A stretch of 64,000 nucleotides of DNA, taken from NCBI GenBank assembly GCA_030015575.1, contig CM057346.1, forward strand, positions 559,122,315 through 559,186,314, given 5' to 3'. Origin of the DNA: Agapanthus africanus. Lineage: Eukaryota; Streptophyta; Magnoliopsida; Asparagales; Amaryllidaceae. Each line of letters begins with the position of its first letter. Position 1 is the first letter of the stretch. The notes beneath the pieces are model-generated. The model made no database searches, had not been told where the DNA came from, and was given only the letters and a program-made list of their open reading frames with translations. Made by a program: the position numbers and the translations under genes. Below, piece after piece: positions 23,252-35,544 of this stretch.

Positions 23252-24590
23252 GACAAGTGGGCAGATATTGATTCTACGTAACTGTCTGTATGTACCTAGT
23301 TTGACTTGTAATATCATATCAGTGTCCTCACTTTCAAGAGAGGGATATGACTTTACATTCGTAAGCGATGTAGTTCACATCCACCTAAATCAAGTTCTGA
23401 TTGGGTCCGGTACATTAGATGACGGTATATACGTATTGAATCAAGCTCTCATTGTCCAGAACACACTTAAAAGAAAGTCTCCAGAAATGAATCAGGCTTT
23501 TTTTATGGCATTGTAGACTAGGTCACATCAATGAAACACGATTAACGAAGTTACACAGAGAAGGATATTTGAATCCGTTCGAATATCAATCTTATGCCAC
23601 TTGTGAATCTTGTCTCATGGGAAAGATGACAAAGACTCCGTTTACTGGACACGGAGTAAGAGCGAGCGAGCTCTTAGGACTCGTACACAGTGACGTGTGC
23701 GGTCCAATGTCTACACATGCGCGAGGTGGTTAATACTTCATTACTTTTACGGATGATTTCTCTAGGTATGGACATATTTTCTTGATGAAGCATAAATCCG
23801 AGGCCTTTGAGAAATTCCAGGAATACAAGAATGAAGTGGAAATCCAAACAGGCAAAAGTATTAAGACACTAAGATCTGATCGAGGTGGTAAATACTTAAG
23901 TGCCGAGTTCCTGGGTTACTTAAAAGAGAAAGGAATTCTCTCTCAGCTTACTCTTCCATACACACCACAACACAACGGTGTATCGGAAAGGAGGAATCGA
24001 ACCCTATTGGATATGGTTCGTTCCATGATGAGTAAGGCTGAGTTACCGCGATCATTCTGGGGTTATGCGCTGGAATCAGCGGCATATCTTTTGAACAAGG
24101 TTCCAACCAAGACTGTGCCTACCACACCATATCAGATGTGGAGTGGGAAGAAACCCTATCTTCAGTACCTGAAGACATGGGGATGTCCAGCTTTTGTAAA
24201 AAAGCAGCATCCGGACAAGCTCGAGGCACGCTCAGTAGAGTGTAAGTTTGTGGGATATCCAAAGAACTCCATGGGATATTGCTTCTACTACGTAGAGGAA
24301 CAAAAGGTTTTTGTTTCTCGTCTTGCCCACTTCTTAGAAACTGAATTTTTAGAAAATCAAAAGAGTAGGAGCGCAGTAGAACTGGAAGAAATTCCAGAAC
24401 CACAAGCTGTTACTGAAAGTTTGGTAGAACAAGAAGTTTCAGAAGAAAGGGACATACCAGCGCCTATCCGCATAAGTAGTAGACAGTCTCATCCGCCCGA
24501 GAGATACTACGGTTTTCTCATAGACGGGGATCGAGAAGATTGCGGGCACACTACCAGGCCAGGAGTTGTCCATTTTAAAATAATTTTAGA
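23252..24590 (+). pseudogene. pol: Copia A integrase and IN-RT linker
   Basis: The polyprotein continues with SGQILILRNCLYVPSL, the pre-integrase zinc region (CRLGHIN, then CESCLMGKMTK) and a full integrase core. All three catalytic residues are visible: D in VHSDVCGPM, D in LRSDRGGKYLS and E in NGVSERRNRTLL. The C-terminal part and the linker ending SSRQSHPPERYYGF follow. An extra T in a T-run near 23496-23504 shifts the frame, and a TAA follows GG at about 23731. Copia sequence ends near 24590, where opposite-strand element C begins without an LTR or visible TSD. RT and RNase H of this copy are missing. Confidence 0.88.
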
Positions 24591-25643
24591 ATGCCGTCTA
24601 ATTACTCGATTTGGGAAACTTTCCCAATCTAGATCTAGTCACCAGAATTCCTGATATACTATCCATATCCAACGTGGAGAAAACACTGTGTGACAACCAA
24701 AGTTTGACCGATTGTAGTATAGAAAAATTACTTCCTATTTGGAGTATGTCATCCAAATCCAGGATAGTAGTCCCTACATCCTTTTTACTAGGTTCATCTT
24801 TTGTTCTGGTGATGTCAATCATATTGACTGTCATATCAAAACAGATGATATGTCTCCGCTATCCATGCTTTAGTCTATGAATAGACATAAGCAACTTACA
24901 CACTTTTCGCTGCTCCCACTGATAACCCTTTGGCAGAGTCATATACACGTGCACTTCCAAAATCCCGTTTGGAAAGACGTTATAGTCACCTATCTACCAG
25001 ATATCACAGCCATGAACAGCATCAGCGCTAAATCATATCCATATGGACTTCAGCGTAGACATTGAAGTAAAAGTCACATCACAATCCACAACGGGTATTT
25101 GATGAAAACTCTTTATAACAAGTTTAGCCTTATTAAGTAATTATCTTTCCACCTGCATAGATCCCGAAAGATCTACTTTCTTCTAATGGGTTTCACCCCT
25201 TCAGGAGCACCCAGCAAAGTCCAAAATTCGTGACTTGCTGAAGTGCATGGAGTCCATCTCTGGTATGAAATACCCGGTCACCTGGAAGTTACCACTTCCT
25301 ATGACCTGCTGATAACAAGTAGGGGGAACAGAAGTGTCAAGTCATATCCGTATGGACTTCATCATAGACACTAAAATAAAAGTCTCATCACAATCCACAA
25401 CTGGTATTTGATGAAAACTCATTACAACAAATCTAGCCTTATTAGGTTAGCATATTTCCATCTGCACAGATCTCAAAAGATCTACTTGTTCCTAATGAGT
25501 TTTACCCCCTTCAAGAGTACCTAGCAAAATCCAAAATCCATAATTTTTGCTGAAGTGCATAGAGTCCATCTTGGATATAAGTATCTGGTCATTTGGAAGT
25601 TACTACTTCCTATGACTTACTGATAACTAGTAGGACCATCATC
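24591..25643 (-). pseudogene. pol: Element C RT fragments with an internal 309-bp tandem duplication
   Basis: The minus strand shows RT words such as LDLDDILQIG (the catalytic box, normally YVDD, near 24745) and TAFLNG-like coding near 24970-25020. About 25026-25334 and 25335-25643 are two copies of one segment with a period of 309 bp (CATATCC starts at 25034 and 25343), differing at roughly 15 % of positions. Only remnants of reading frame survive. Confidence 0.7.
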
Positions 25644-27200
25644 ACCATGATACTAACCTCCCTGTCACCGTCTATTAGAAAACCGAAGTATCTCTTGTGT
25701 GTTTGAGGTTGCTTACTAAAATCTGCGGAGTGGCTAATGGTTTTTCAAATCCAATTGAATTCTTAGGTTCTACTAAATTTTTGGTAACCGTTTGTGGTTC
25801 TGGAATTACTTCCAATTCTACCATGCTCCCACTAGTTTCTTTTGCAAAAAGATTCTTTTATAAAATGGTGCCGAGTCAAGAACAATGTAACTATTGATCT
25901 TGAAAATGGTAGAAACAAAATCCTAGCGAATGCTTGGGATAATTCACAAACCGCCATTACCGAAGCGTGCCTCGAGTTTGTCTGGACTCTGCTTTTAAAC
26001 AGAAACCGGATAACTCAATATCTTAACATTCTTAAGATATGTAACCATTCTATATCCATATAGAATCAAGGCACTAATTTAGATGGAACCAGATTCAAAT
26101 GTCATGCATCTGTTTCCAGTGCATATCACTTAATGGAAAAAGGCCAATACAACATTACTCATCATGGAACAAGTCCACGGATGAGTAACCTGTGAGAGAA
26201 TCAAGTTCTCGATATTACTATGATGGAATACCTAGCATAAGTATCTACATTTTCGATCACCTCGAAAAATCCCGATACTTCCAACGTATGGTTCTCGACT
26301 TTATTCTTATACCTATAATCTTCTCAAAATATTCGATCTTGCATTACTACAAATGCGTGTCTAAAACCAGATAACTCATAGGTAAATCTGAATGAAGCAA
26401 GAGTACCAATCCTTGTCTTGAAGGATACTGGACAATATATATTTTCATGTATGAGTCCCAAGAGTATACCAACTCAAATTCTGTGTTTTGTAAATTGAAA
26501 ACTGTATCTTGGTTAAGAATGTCTTACACCGTTATTCAATGTACCTTACCTTATCGTCAACTGATAAAGGTAAATGTTTACAACACAATTTTCAAAATGA
26601 ATATCTCACTTTATAAAGATAAAGGTACAGATATTTCATTTTAAAATTTGGTGCATAATAACGGTTATTCGAAACCAAATATTTGCCGTCAGGCAAAACC
26701 GGGCGAATTAATCCAATATCACCAATTGCAACGAATTCTGATATTGTGGATCAAATCGCCCATTTTCCAATATTCTACTCCCACTCATTATCTGTAATAC
26801 CGTACAGATGCGAGATCCAAATCTGGTAAATACATACCCTAGAGTACGAATTGATTGGGAAAACAGTTCTCTTTTACAAGTACATAGAAAATCTGAAACA
26901 TGAAAATGTTTCATAGGGGATGGTCAGGTATTTCTAGTAATCCCTTTTCCATTATCCAGATTCATGACAGTAGTCGCAATTTCCTTTGTCCTCACTACAA
27001 TCCCTTTATATGTCTCTACTTCTTACCTTCTGTACACCGTCCTTGCGCTAACTGGTTTTTTTCCTTCCCTACCTTTCGGCATCAGCCTGAGCTTTGGAAG
27101 AAGACTATCCAATAAGCGTAATAGGTGTACTCTCCTAATACAAGGATCTCTCGCAACTTGAGAGAAGGTAAAGGGAAGAGACAATCAAATAATCCTATTT
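25644..27200 (-). pseudogene. pol: Element C linker, integrase and protease remnants
   Basis: The linker at about 25680-25840 reads VELEVIPEPQTVTKNLVEP on the minus strand, matching VELEEIPEPQAVTESLVEQ of copia A. Integrase (25900-26600) is alignable only in short pieces. The protease lies at about 26708-26914 (TRFGSRICTVLQIMSG, a decayed DTG site). Gag is essentially absent: the leader follows at about 27430 after about 500 bp without recognisable coding. Confidence 0.65.
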
Positions 27201-29838
27201 TATTTCTTCAGAACCTGTGGCCATCCTCGACTGAAGTAACTTTTTTGAGTTCGTATGTAACTATACGATGGCCGTTCCAAGCAATATAGATCATCGTAGC
27301 GATACGATGTGTTCTGAAGAAATGCAAATGGTAAAGTATGAGTGGCAGGGATATATATGACTTTGTCGCAAATCAAGACATGCCAAAGCCAAAGGGTGTA
27401 AGAGGGTTCGGTTAATTTGGTTCATGGGTTTTTAAGGTAAGTCATGGGTCGCTGTACCAGTGAGAGAGAAAAGAAACATTCAGCATGCAATCTATCAAGA
27501 TTAGATTGGTTTTCACTTTATCTAATCAGGATGGCTCCCACTGTTTCCTCGAAGTCTCCTTCAAACCCTAAAAGGAGAACTAGTCGGGATCATTTACACT
27601 TCTACAAGTTTGCTAACTGTTCAGTCAGGCCAGTGTTGGTACTCCGAGGGAGGTCCCCTGTGCTTTCGCATGTACCCAATTAATAACCCCGTTTCCACAG
27701 AGCCGTAACCTCGTTAACACTTTCTAAACACCTAATAGGTTAGTTAATTGTGAAGTGAAAAATCTCCCGATGATTAATACATATTCATCAGTGGGAATCG
27801 GGACCCAACTATCATTATGTGATAACCTGACGTAATCCACTCAAGTCATCACACTCCAGAAGGTATGCGCATGCCTGGAAAGTTTCCCGTATGTTCGAAA
27901 CTCCGGATATGGTTTTTTCCCCAAGCAGTTTATGACCTTGACGGATGCCAACAAATCACAAGTTGCAAGTCAAGTTCTACCCGTCATTGTCCTGATTAAT
28001 TTAGACCCACCCGTATTCGCCCTTGACGGATGCCAACAAGGCTGTACGGCTTTACTAGATTAATGCATCTCTATACTGCAGAAAAGTAACACACAACTAC
28101 CGCACACTATGCCTTGACGGATGCCAACAAATATATCACGAATACTAGGCTCTACTATTCTGAAATGACGGAGAGCTACGGCTGGTTTTTGGCGAAAAAC
28201 CTTTAACGTAATGAACTTGATATCGTTGAAGGAACTCGAGTGGCTTTGAAATGGAGTGGCTTAAGCTCCGCTTTATAAACTAGTAACATAAACTTTTGCT
28301 TAAGAGCGAACTCCCAATGAAGGGATCAAGGTTCTTTCCTCATAGAATGAGGTGCGGGATATTCCTAACCGAATACCTTTATGCAAAGCAAAAGAATACG
28401 ACCATAAGTTTTGAAGAAAACCGAGTAGTTTTAAAATTGGTTCCGACAATATCATTTATGTTTATTTTCCTTGCATTATATCGATAATGCGTTCCCATCA
28501 TTTTATGTTTCCAAGCCACAAAAGAAACAACCAAAATAACATGCTTTTTATATGCCATCCGCATTCGCCACGGGGCCCCGTCATGCACCATTAGGTTACT
28601 TAACTAATGGCAGAGTGGGGGCAGGACTAGCGCGGATGCCAAACAGATAGAAGCATCTACTAAATATATATAATATATATATCAACATCGCAGGCAGATA
28701 ATAGTCATCATAGGCCGATAAAAATCATCATAAGCATGCGAACAACAATATGGAATAGTGGATAATCTAGGAGCCCCGTATTTCATTTGAGCCGTAAATG
28801 AGACACAACGTTTCCCGGTCATGTGGATAGCCAGTGCAATGAAGATCCTAGACCCCTACGAGTGCGGCAAGTTACCCGCCAATCTCCAAAGTTAGGCAAC
28901 CCAATCAACAAAGTGAATGGGCCACCTAACACTTCACGGAATCCTATAACTTGAGCACCCCTCCGTAGGTCAACCTATAACTCTTACGAGTGCGGCGAAT
29001 AGCCCGCCAATTCTAGAGTAAGGCCCCTCAGTCTCAATGCCATGAGATGCGGGCCCGTTGCCCTTTAGAACCCGGCTATTCGAGCACTCCTTCGCGAGGT
29101 AATCCTAGTATAGAAAAGAAAATATATATACAATGGTGACATCGACCTCAACCCAGTCGTGCCCCAATAAAAGAATATACAAACTGGCAGAAACGACAGT
29201 TCATATATCGGACGCTCGCTCCGCAATAATCAATATACAAATGAATCTGAACTGTACATCTAACATTGCACACAAGGCTATCCATCACGACAATCCATCC
29301 ATAATATCAGTGCAACACAGAACATCAATGTGAATATCATGTTCGTAAACTCGTTTGATTGTACATATAGCAACCAGTCGGATTGTACCGCTCTATGATA
29401 TTCATGGTCGCAGAAAATAACATATGCACTGAAAAACACGAATTCAAAATTTCGAATGACTAAAACTTTCCGCATTGGCCCCAAGTACAAACCAGTACTC
29501 AAACAAACCTGTGCCAAAACCATACATCCCAAAAATCACATTTTCATATTCCAGAGTGCCAAAAGAAATTTGGTGCACAACGGCCATACTTCGACCGCGG
29601 AACCACGGCCAATAGGCATGTAAGGCGGCGGTTCCGCGGCCGTATGTTAGGCTCATGTGACCAAATTTCTTTAGGGCCTCTTAAAATGCCTGCATGAAAT
29701 TTTAAGGTAATCTAAATATTTTTTTGAACAACTTTCAAATTCGGACAGCGGGCATGATAATGGAAATGCAATTCGGAAAATTTCGTCGATCGAGACTTTA
29801 AACTTGTGCATACTAGCTAGTAAAGGTTTATGGAGTGT
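27201..29838 (-). other. Element C leader
   Basis: This leader is homologous to those of A, B and E. The triple motif CCTTGACGGATGCCAACAA occurs at 27936, 28021 and 28112 (spacing 85 and 91). The GC-rich hairpin is at 29562-29672. I see no credible gene; the ORFs here are short and fall in sequence that is non-coding in the other copies. Confidence 0.72.
29562..29672 (-). other. GC-rich bipartite hairpin in element C leader
   Basis: The 14-mers CCGCGGAACCACGG (29595) and CGGCGGTTCCGCGG (29626) start 31 nt apart. Arms 29595-29610 and 29624-29639 pair in 14 of 16 positions. An outer stem, AAAGAAATTTGGT (29562-29574) with ACCAAATTTCTTT (29660-29672), is a perfect 13-bp match. The inner element ends 199 nt from the primer site. 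Confidence 0.82.
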
Positions 29839-29849
29839 CTCTGATACCA
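29839..29849 (-). other. Element C primer binding site (tRNA-Met)
   Basis: CTCTGATACCA, the reverse complement of the tRNA-Met primer site, abuts the LTR at 29850. Confidence 0.9.
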
Positions 29850-31052
29850 TGTTGGGATCCGGTGCCCGCGCCGCAGAAGCCGCGACCGAGACGGAAGTGA
29901 AAACAAAAATTCTAGCGAGCACCGGATGCCTGTAAAACCCAGGATTCAATCCATAGACCTAAACTAGCTATCTAAGAGTGCGATGGTTGAATAAATACAA
30001 CCTTTGTCGTGTATCCGCCCAATTATGGAAGACCCCTCCAAGCTCGTAGCTGCCAGGATCGCGCTTGAGAATCGACCACCCTTACCGAAGACGATCCACC
30101 CGAGGAAGTCCGGAGGAGGCTCTAACCGACGATCCAAACTTGCTAGGTTTGGATGGTCGGTGATATAGGAATACATCACTAAATTTTTCTCAATAAAATT
30201 TATGCTCAAAATGAGAGCAAGAAGAAGAAGGAGAAGGAGAAGAACAACCATGAAGCATGAAACTCAAAATGAGGAATGAACAAAACATCAAGTCTTGAGA
30301 GTGAGCATGGCTTGCTCCTTTTCAACCATACATCAATAATGCACCCGAATGAATATATCATTTTAAAAGAATCAAGCCACACCTCACTACATGCATGCAC
30401 CATGCTTCATAACTCTCCACTTTCCACATCGTTTCTATTTAATTTTCTAAAATGAAAATCAAATATGAGGTGTCCATCATCTAGAAGCATTCCCATATAA
30501 ATACGGAATACTTCACCCGGTATATATATCGCTGCAAATACGCGTATCCGTATAAAAATACGGATAGCACCAAAGAGAGAAAATAAATAACGGACAATAA
30601 TACTAAAATATATGTATCAAAATACATACATAAATTATTAAATCAAAACCTGATTTAATATCCGGCTTAATCCTAAGCTGGCTAGTATTATCAACCGTCT
30701 GATTAAAATCTGTGTATTGCGTACACGTATTTAATCAGACCCCTACACATACCAACGTACGGCTCCTACATCTATTGCCTGAACCGGGAAAACCCTCTGT
30801 GTGGGACTCTAAATACTCGACAATGCACTGGCAATGGGTTTAACTACAAGCACGTCAGCGGCACTAGCTGTCCGTAACGGCCACCCATGTACTTGTCGAA
30901 AGAAGGGTCGACAATCAAGTGTGTCCTTACCCTATCGAGCCTGAATGTGACAATTTCCGTACAGTCCTGTCTCTTCGTCAAAGAGTATCGCATATCGGTT
31001 CTAGGGGGTGGATAACGTCAGACCCCTACTAACCTGATAAGTCGTGTCTGAG

Positions 31053-32483
31053 TGATTGGTAGAGATTTTCTGTGTTTAAATTACCGCAATCAAGACGGTG
31101 TCGCTTGGTAGCTAGCCGGTTGAGTACGGGTCGATCCACAGGAAGATGGAATCTTTTTCTTTATGTTATAACGAGTTAAGTCCAATTAAGTTAGGTTTTG
31201 TTTTAAGATCTATGAATAAAAATAAGTTGATAAAAAGGTTGCTAGGGTTAGGATTAGGTTAGTTCGAGATGGTGATCTTCTCATATCTTTCAATGCCTTA
31301 GTTGTGAATAATGGTGTTAGGGTAATCGGCAACAACGGGGATTAGCACGACTGGGAAGAAACTTAGTTTTTTCCTTTTGGTCCTTGTCCGTCCGTTCTTG
31401 GCTCTTGGCCCTAACCTCCGGTTAATTCAACCACAACCGATCTAACTAGGGAATCACCGCTATCAAGTAGGATAGGGTGCCGTAGTGAGCGGATTATGGT
31501 TGAATTAAAGGGGGTCCGTATTTAAAATTATTTGGGTAAAGAAAGGAGTGAGAGAGATTTTCTTCTCTCAAACCTTCCCTCTCCTATCCTAACAAGTGAG
31601 GAATTACTCACTCATTAGAGAGATAACAATAAAATTCATTATAAGGAAAAAGCAGATAGATTTCTATTACTAAGTTTAACAAATTAAAATTGCAGGTATT
31701 TAAAATACGATAAAAAAAGAATGCGAGATAAAAAATAAAAACTTACTTTATTGAAGACCTCTCAAAAACGCATTACAATTGAATTAAAATTTAGATCTAG
31801 AAATTAAAAAAGGCATAAAAATAAAGAGAGGCATCCTCAAAAGAGGCACACTTGATTTGGCTTTGAGCTCTCCTATTTATAGAATGGAAAAATCCTAGGT
31901 TTACATTCTGATCCATACATGAAATTACAAAACAACCCCAAAAACCGAGTCAAAGCACCGACACTGCCACCGACACGTGCAGAGCACGGCCGCGGAATCG
32001 CGGCAGAAGAGCCTGTTTGGCCGCGGTTCCGCGGCCATTTGGTAGACTTGGTGGTTCATTTTTTCAGGGCTTCTTTATGTTATTTTTGTCTTCTGTTTGG
32101 AACGCTTGGTTTCTCAAAAGCTCTTCAGTTCTCTTCCAGATATTCAACAGTGGACTTTTGCCTTGAGCTCCGCGTTTGAAGTCTTGGATCTTGTGCTGCC
32201 CTTGTACTTTGTGCATTGAAATGCTCAATGATTTTCCATTTGTTCTTTGAACCGGTAGGCGGCATTATACGGATAGTGTGTGGAAACCCGTATTTCTCTG
32301 TTTGTTGGTCATAGTCCCACATTTGTTGCGACTTTTCATGAATTTCACTGTAAAGAGCTGAGAACCTGTAACCTGCAATTATTTAGCTGACATGGATCAA
32401 AAGTACCTACTTATATGCAATGTGATTAAGAATGGGATATAAAAATGCAAAAATCTGATATGAACACTGAGTCAAGCTCATCA
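31053..32483 (-). mobile_element. Solo LTR G (Athila-like gypsy) inside C's LTR
   Basis: This 1.43-kb insertion is bounded by TGATTGG and CTCATCA, the same TGAT...ATCA ends as Athila LTR I. Near its left end ACCGCAATCAAGACGGTGTC and GTCGATCCACAGG match the I LTR. A TATA motif on the minus strand (TATTTATAG at 31874-31882 on plus) fits minus orientation. The flanking C LTR is interrupted here relative to B and E. No clean 5-bp TSD is seen (CTGAG against CTAAC), so the borders may be off by a few bases. It also carries the GC-rich motif. Confidence 0.75.
31988..32036 (-). other. GC-rich bipartite hairpin in solo LTR G
   Basis: CCGCGGAATCGCGG (31990) and CCGCGGTTCCGCGG (32021) start 31 nt apart. 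Arms 31988-32003 and 32021-32036 pair fully, counting one G-U. It lies upstream of the LTR's TATA motif, that is in U3, unlike the copia copies, which lie in leaders. Confidence 0.75.
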
Positions 32484-33208
32484 CTAACTGAGATACTACT
32501 GATCAACTATCAGTAAATCTCACCCACCATGGCCACGGATTTCCAGTGATAGCCGACTGAACACAGCGCGACATCGACTCCTACCAGGAGAGACGAATCC
32601 TTGACAATCAACCACTGTCTCCATGTGGCTCGGGACCGTTCCCAACTAAAACCTGTTTGCACGACTCTTTTAAGCCGTGGTAGGGTAGTAATCAAAGTGC
32701 AGTGGGAACTCATACGAGACAAATAACGATTTCAGGTCAAAGGACTAACATGTACTCATGCCAACTGAGAACTTCCATCTGACGATAGATATAATACCAT
32801 CTAGAAGTTCTCGGCGATTCCGTCCAGTGTATTTACCTCCCGTGAGCACCTGTATACTATCTTAGGTGACACAACATCAATAGGTTGTGAGACCAGCCAC
32901 CGCCTCTCGTCGGCGTCTAAAAGCGTATACACTATTCTACTCCGGAATATCGATGCCCTGTCTCGATACTCCCACGACTAGGGAAATTTAAGAATGTGCT
33001 TATGGACAACCCAGCTCTCACATATATGATCACCATTATAATACTGGTTGTCAAGCAACAATCCTATGGGATTCATCAATGATGAAGACAAAGCAGAGAG
33101 CATACTGTCATCTCGAGTAATACTGTTATACCTGTATAGGTTCTCCCTTAATTATCATAATCACTTACTTGCGATCACAATAATTGCCTTGAGGGCACTA
33201 TATCCAAC

Positions 33209-33896
33209 AATCTCCCACTTGCACTTAAGGCTAATTATTGCGGTATCGAATACCCAACTTCCCTACTAATCAGTTTCGCAAACTATATTTGTGAAATTTA
33301 ATTTGTTCGAGAAATAGCCTCAGTGAGTGGATCCGCTACAATGTTCCAACTTCATCTCTCTATATCTCAACTTTGCGGAGATTAACAATCTCCTAAACTG
33401 AGCGATACCCCACCTCAAGAATTTGTCTGGATACCTGATGGGACCAAGTTCATAAATGAACAACTTCATCTAACAAACTTCTTGGGTTGTATTCTCTGTT
33501 GAGTTATAACCGGCATACTGCACCATGATTAGCTCAGTATCCCTATTGGAACACTATCCAATACACTGATCCTCAGAAGAGGCTAAACTCAAGACTCTGA
33601 CAACATCTCTGTCATCCAGGTCACTTTGGAAGCCTGAACTGATAACCGCTTCCAGAGGAGGCTGTCGTTATCTTATACCAAGACATCCTCTTATGTTATT
33701 TACTGCTTCCCTTTGTTTATCGAAGATTGAATTAATATATGCTTGTTGCAATTAGAGCAAAAGCAATATCAGGCGTTGTACAAGACATTACATGATCGAC
33801 TCAATTGCCTAAGCAAATACTATGTCATTCATGATAGTCCCTCTTCTCATCAGTTCAGAAGACATCTTTTTTAGAGAGGGTGACTTTGTAACGACC
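33209..33896 (-). pseudogene. pol: Polypurine tract and RNase H remnant next to element C LTR
   Basis: ATCTCCCACTTGC at 33209-33221 is the minus-strand polypurine tract. Beyond it, sequence aligns with the RNase H region of element E (33300-33460 with 9690-9830, for example GTGAGTGGATCCGC). The stretch is degraded and ends where chromovirus F begins at 33897. Confidence 0.7.
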
Positions 33897-35252
33897 GTGT
33901 TTTCTAATACCCAATTAAAGGTCTTTTATTTAGTACCAAGAATTTAATTGCGTATTTTCTTGATGGAAAAATATTTTATCTTAATGATTTTATTTTAAAG
34001 TGATGCGAGTAATTGTTAAAGCATTGAAATATAATTAAAGGAATTTTCTAAAATCCATTTATATGTTTCTGGGCTTAAAATATTTTAATGAAATTCCATA
34101 ATGCCTTAAAATAATGTACATATTCTTATTATAAATTAAAATAATTATTTCGGAATTAAAAAATTTTCGAGAATAAAATAGATTTTTAAATAGTTATGAT
34201 AACTAACAACTATCATATATATAGGGATATTATTTAGTTTTAGCCCAAAATCATTTTTAATCTGAAGATAACAATAAAATATATTTTCTGGAATTTTTCT
34301 CATATTTTCCAAATATTTTACAATATTTTTAACAAATTTTTTTAAAAACAAATTCGATTTTATAAATAAACAGTTTAGATTTTTATTTATATAAAAAAAA
34401 TATTAAACCAACTTTTAACGTGGATCGTTTGATGGTATTTGACCAGATTTTTTGGATTTTATTGTTGGAGAAAGACCCTGTAAATAGAGACCTTCAAACT
34501 TTATTTTCTCACACCACAGAACTCCGAAAATTCACCCAGACTTTCGTATCGACGACGCCGACACTGTAGTTCCACCCAATCATCGAGGAAAAATCCGAGC
34601 GTAGAGATATTGAGATTTTAGTACAAGTCTACGTTTCCGACCCATCGACATCCAACTCAAACCAAAGGTAGGATCCGTCTCTCACTACTTATCTGTCACC
34701 TTATTTCCTTTAGTGGTCTTAATTTCAAGTTCTAATCTCCAACCTTATTTTAAAATGATGTTAAAAATAATTCTGTATGCCTTTTGTGATACCTCATAAT
34801 TATAGTTTTGACACATGCTTGAAATGGATTAATTAAATTATCCCTATATACGTAAATATTGCACTCTCATCCTATATAGAAAATGATATGCTTAATGTTA
34901 TAACCCATGGGGTATCAATCCACCCTTTTATGTACACACTTACATAGGATACTAATAAGATCTCGAAATAGGTTACTTCCACAAAATACCCTCATTTTAT
35001 TAAAATGTTATATCTAATTAAAATACCCCTATGATATAAGATGACTTGAAAAAAAAATTCTTTAGTTACACTAAAACGATATACTTTTACTCGCGCTCTT
35101 ATCCACCAATTACTTTAGTTTTGTTAAAATCCCTTTACATTTTAAAAAGGGGTAATACTGATCTAAATAATTATGCTATGGTTTTCAACTTAACACCCTT
35201 TCACTTAGAGAGAATATTTTTATATTAATTTTTCTTAGCATATTAGCTAAGG

Positions 35253-35544
35253 TTTAATAAAATACCCTAGTTTTTATAGGATAATATTTTACATGAAACA
35301 CCGCGTGGTTACTAGACAATCGTCCCTGAAAAGGACACAAATCCTGCCGTCCATGTGCAGCGATTGCCAACACGAAGTTGTTCTTGTAGAATATCACCTT
35401 TAATAAAACACCCTAATTTTTATAGGATAATGTTTTACGTAAATATCTCGTGGTTGATAGACAATCATCTCTGAAAAGGACACAAATCCTGCCGTCCATG
35501 TGCAGCGGTTGCCAACACGGACGTATTTCTAAAACGTTACCCCC
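35253..35544 (+). repeat. 146-bp tandem duplication in LTR F
   Basis: Two adjacent copies share GAAAAGGACACAAATCCTGC and TTTTTATAGGATAAT, with a period of 146 bp and moderate divergence. Confidence 0.85.

Larger units (their letters stand above)
29850..33208 (-). repeat. Element C LTR, split by solo LTR G
   Basis: On the minus strand it begins TGTTGGATATAGTGCCCTC and ends GGATCCCAACA. Without the insertion it is about 1.93 kb, the same class as the B and E LTRs. A primer site adjoins its left end and a polypurine tract its right end, so it has internal sequence on both sides. Confidence 0.85.
24591..33896 (-). mobile_element. Copia element C (Angela-type), minus strand, tandem-type remnant
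   Basis: On the minus strand the order is RNase H (33896 to 33209), polypurine tract, LTR (33208 to 29850), primer site, leader, protease, integrase, linker and RT, which is cut at about 24590. The LTR has internal sequence on both sides, as the LTR at 983 does. Solo LTR G splits the LTR and chromovirus F interrupts RNase H. C is more diverged than B and E. The left border is an abrupt junction with copia A in opposite orientation, so a rearrangement rather than a simple insertion is likely. Confidence 0.75.
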
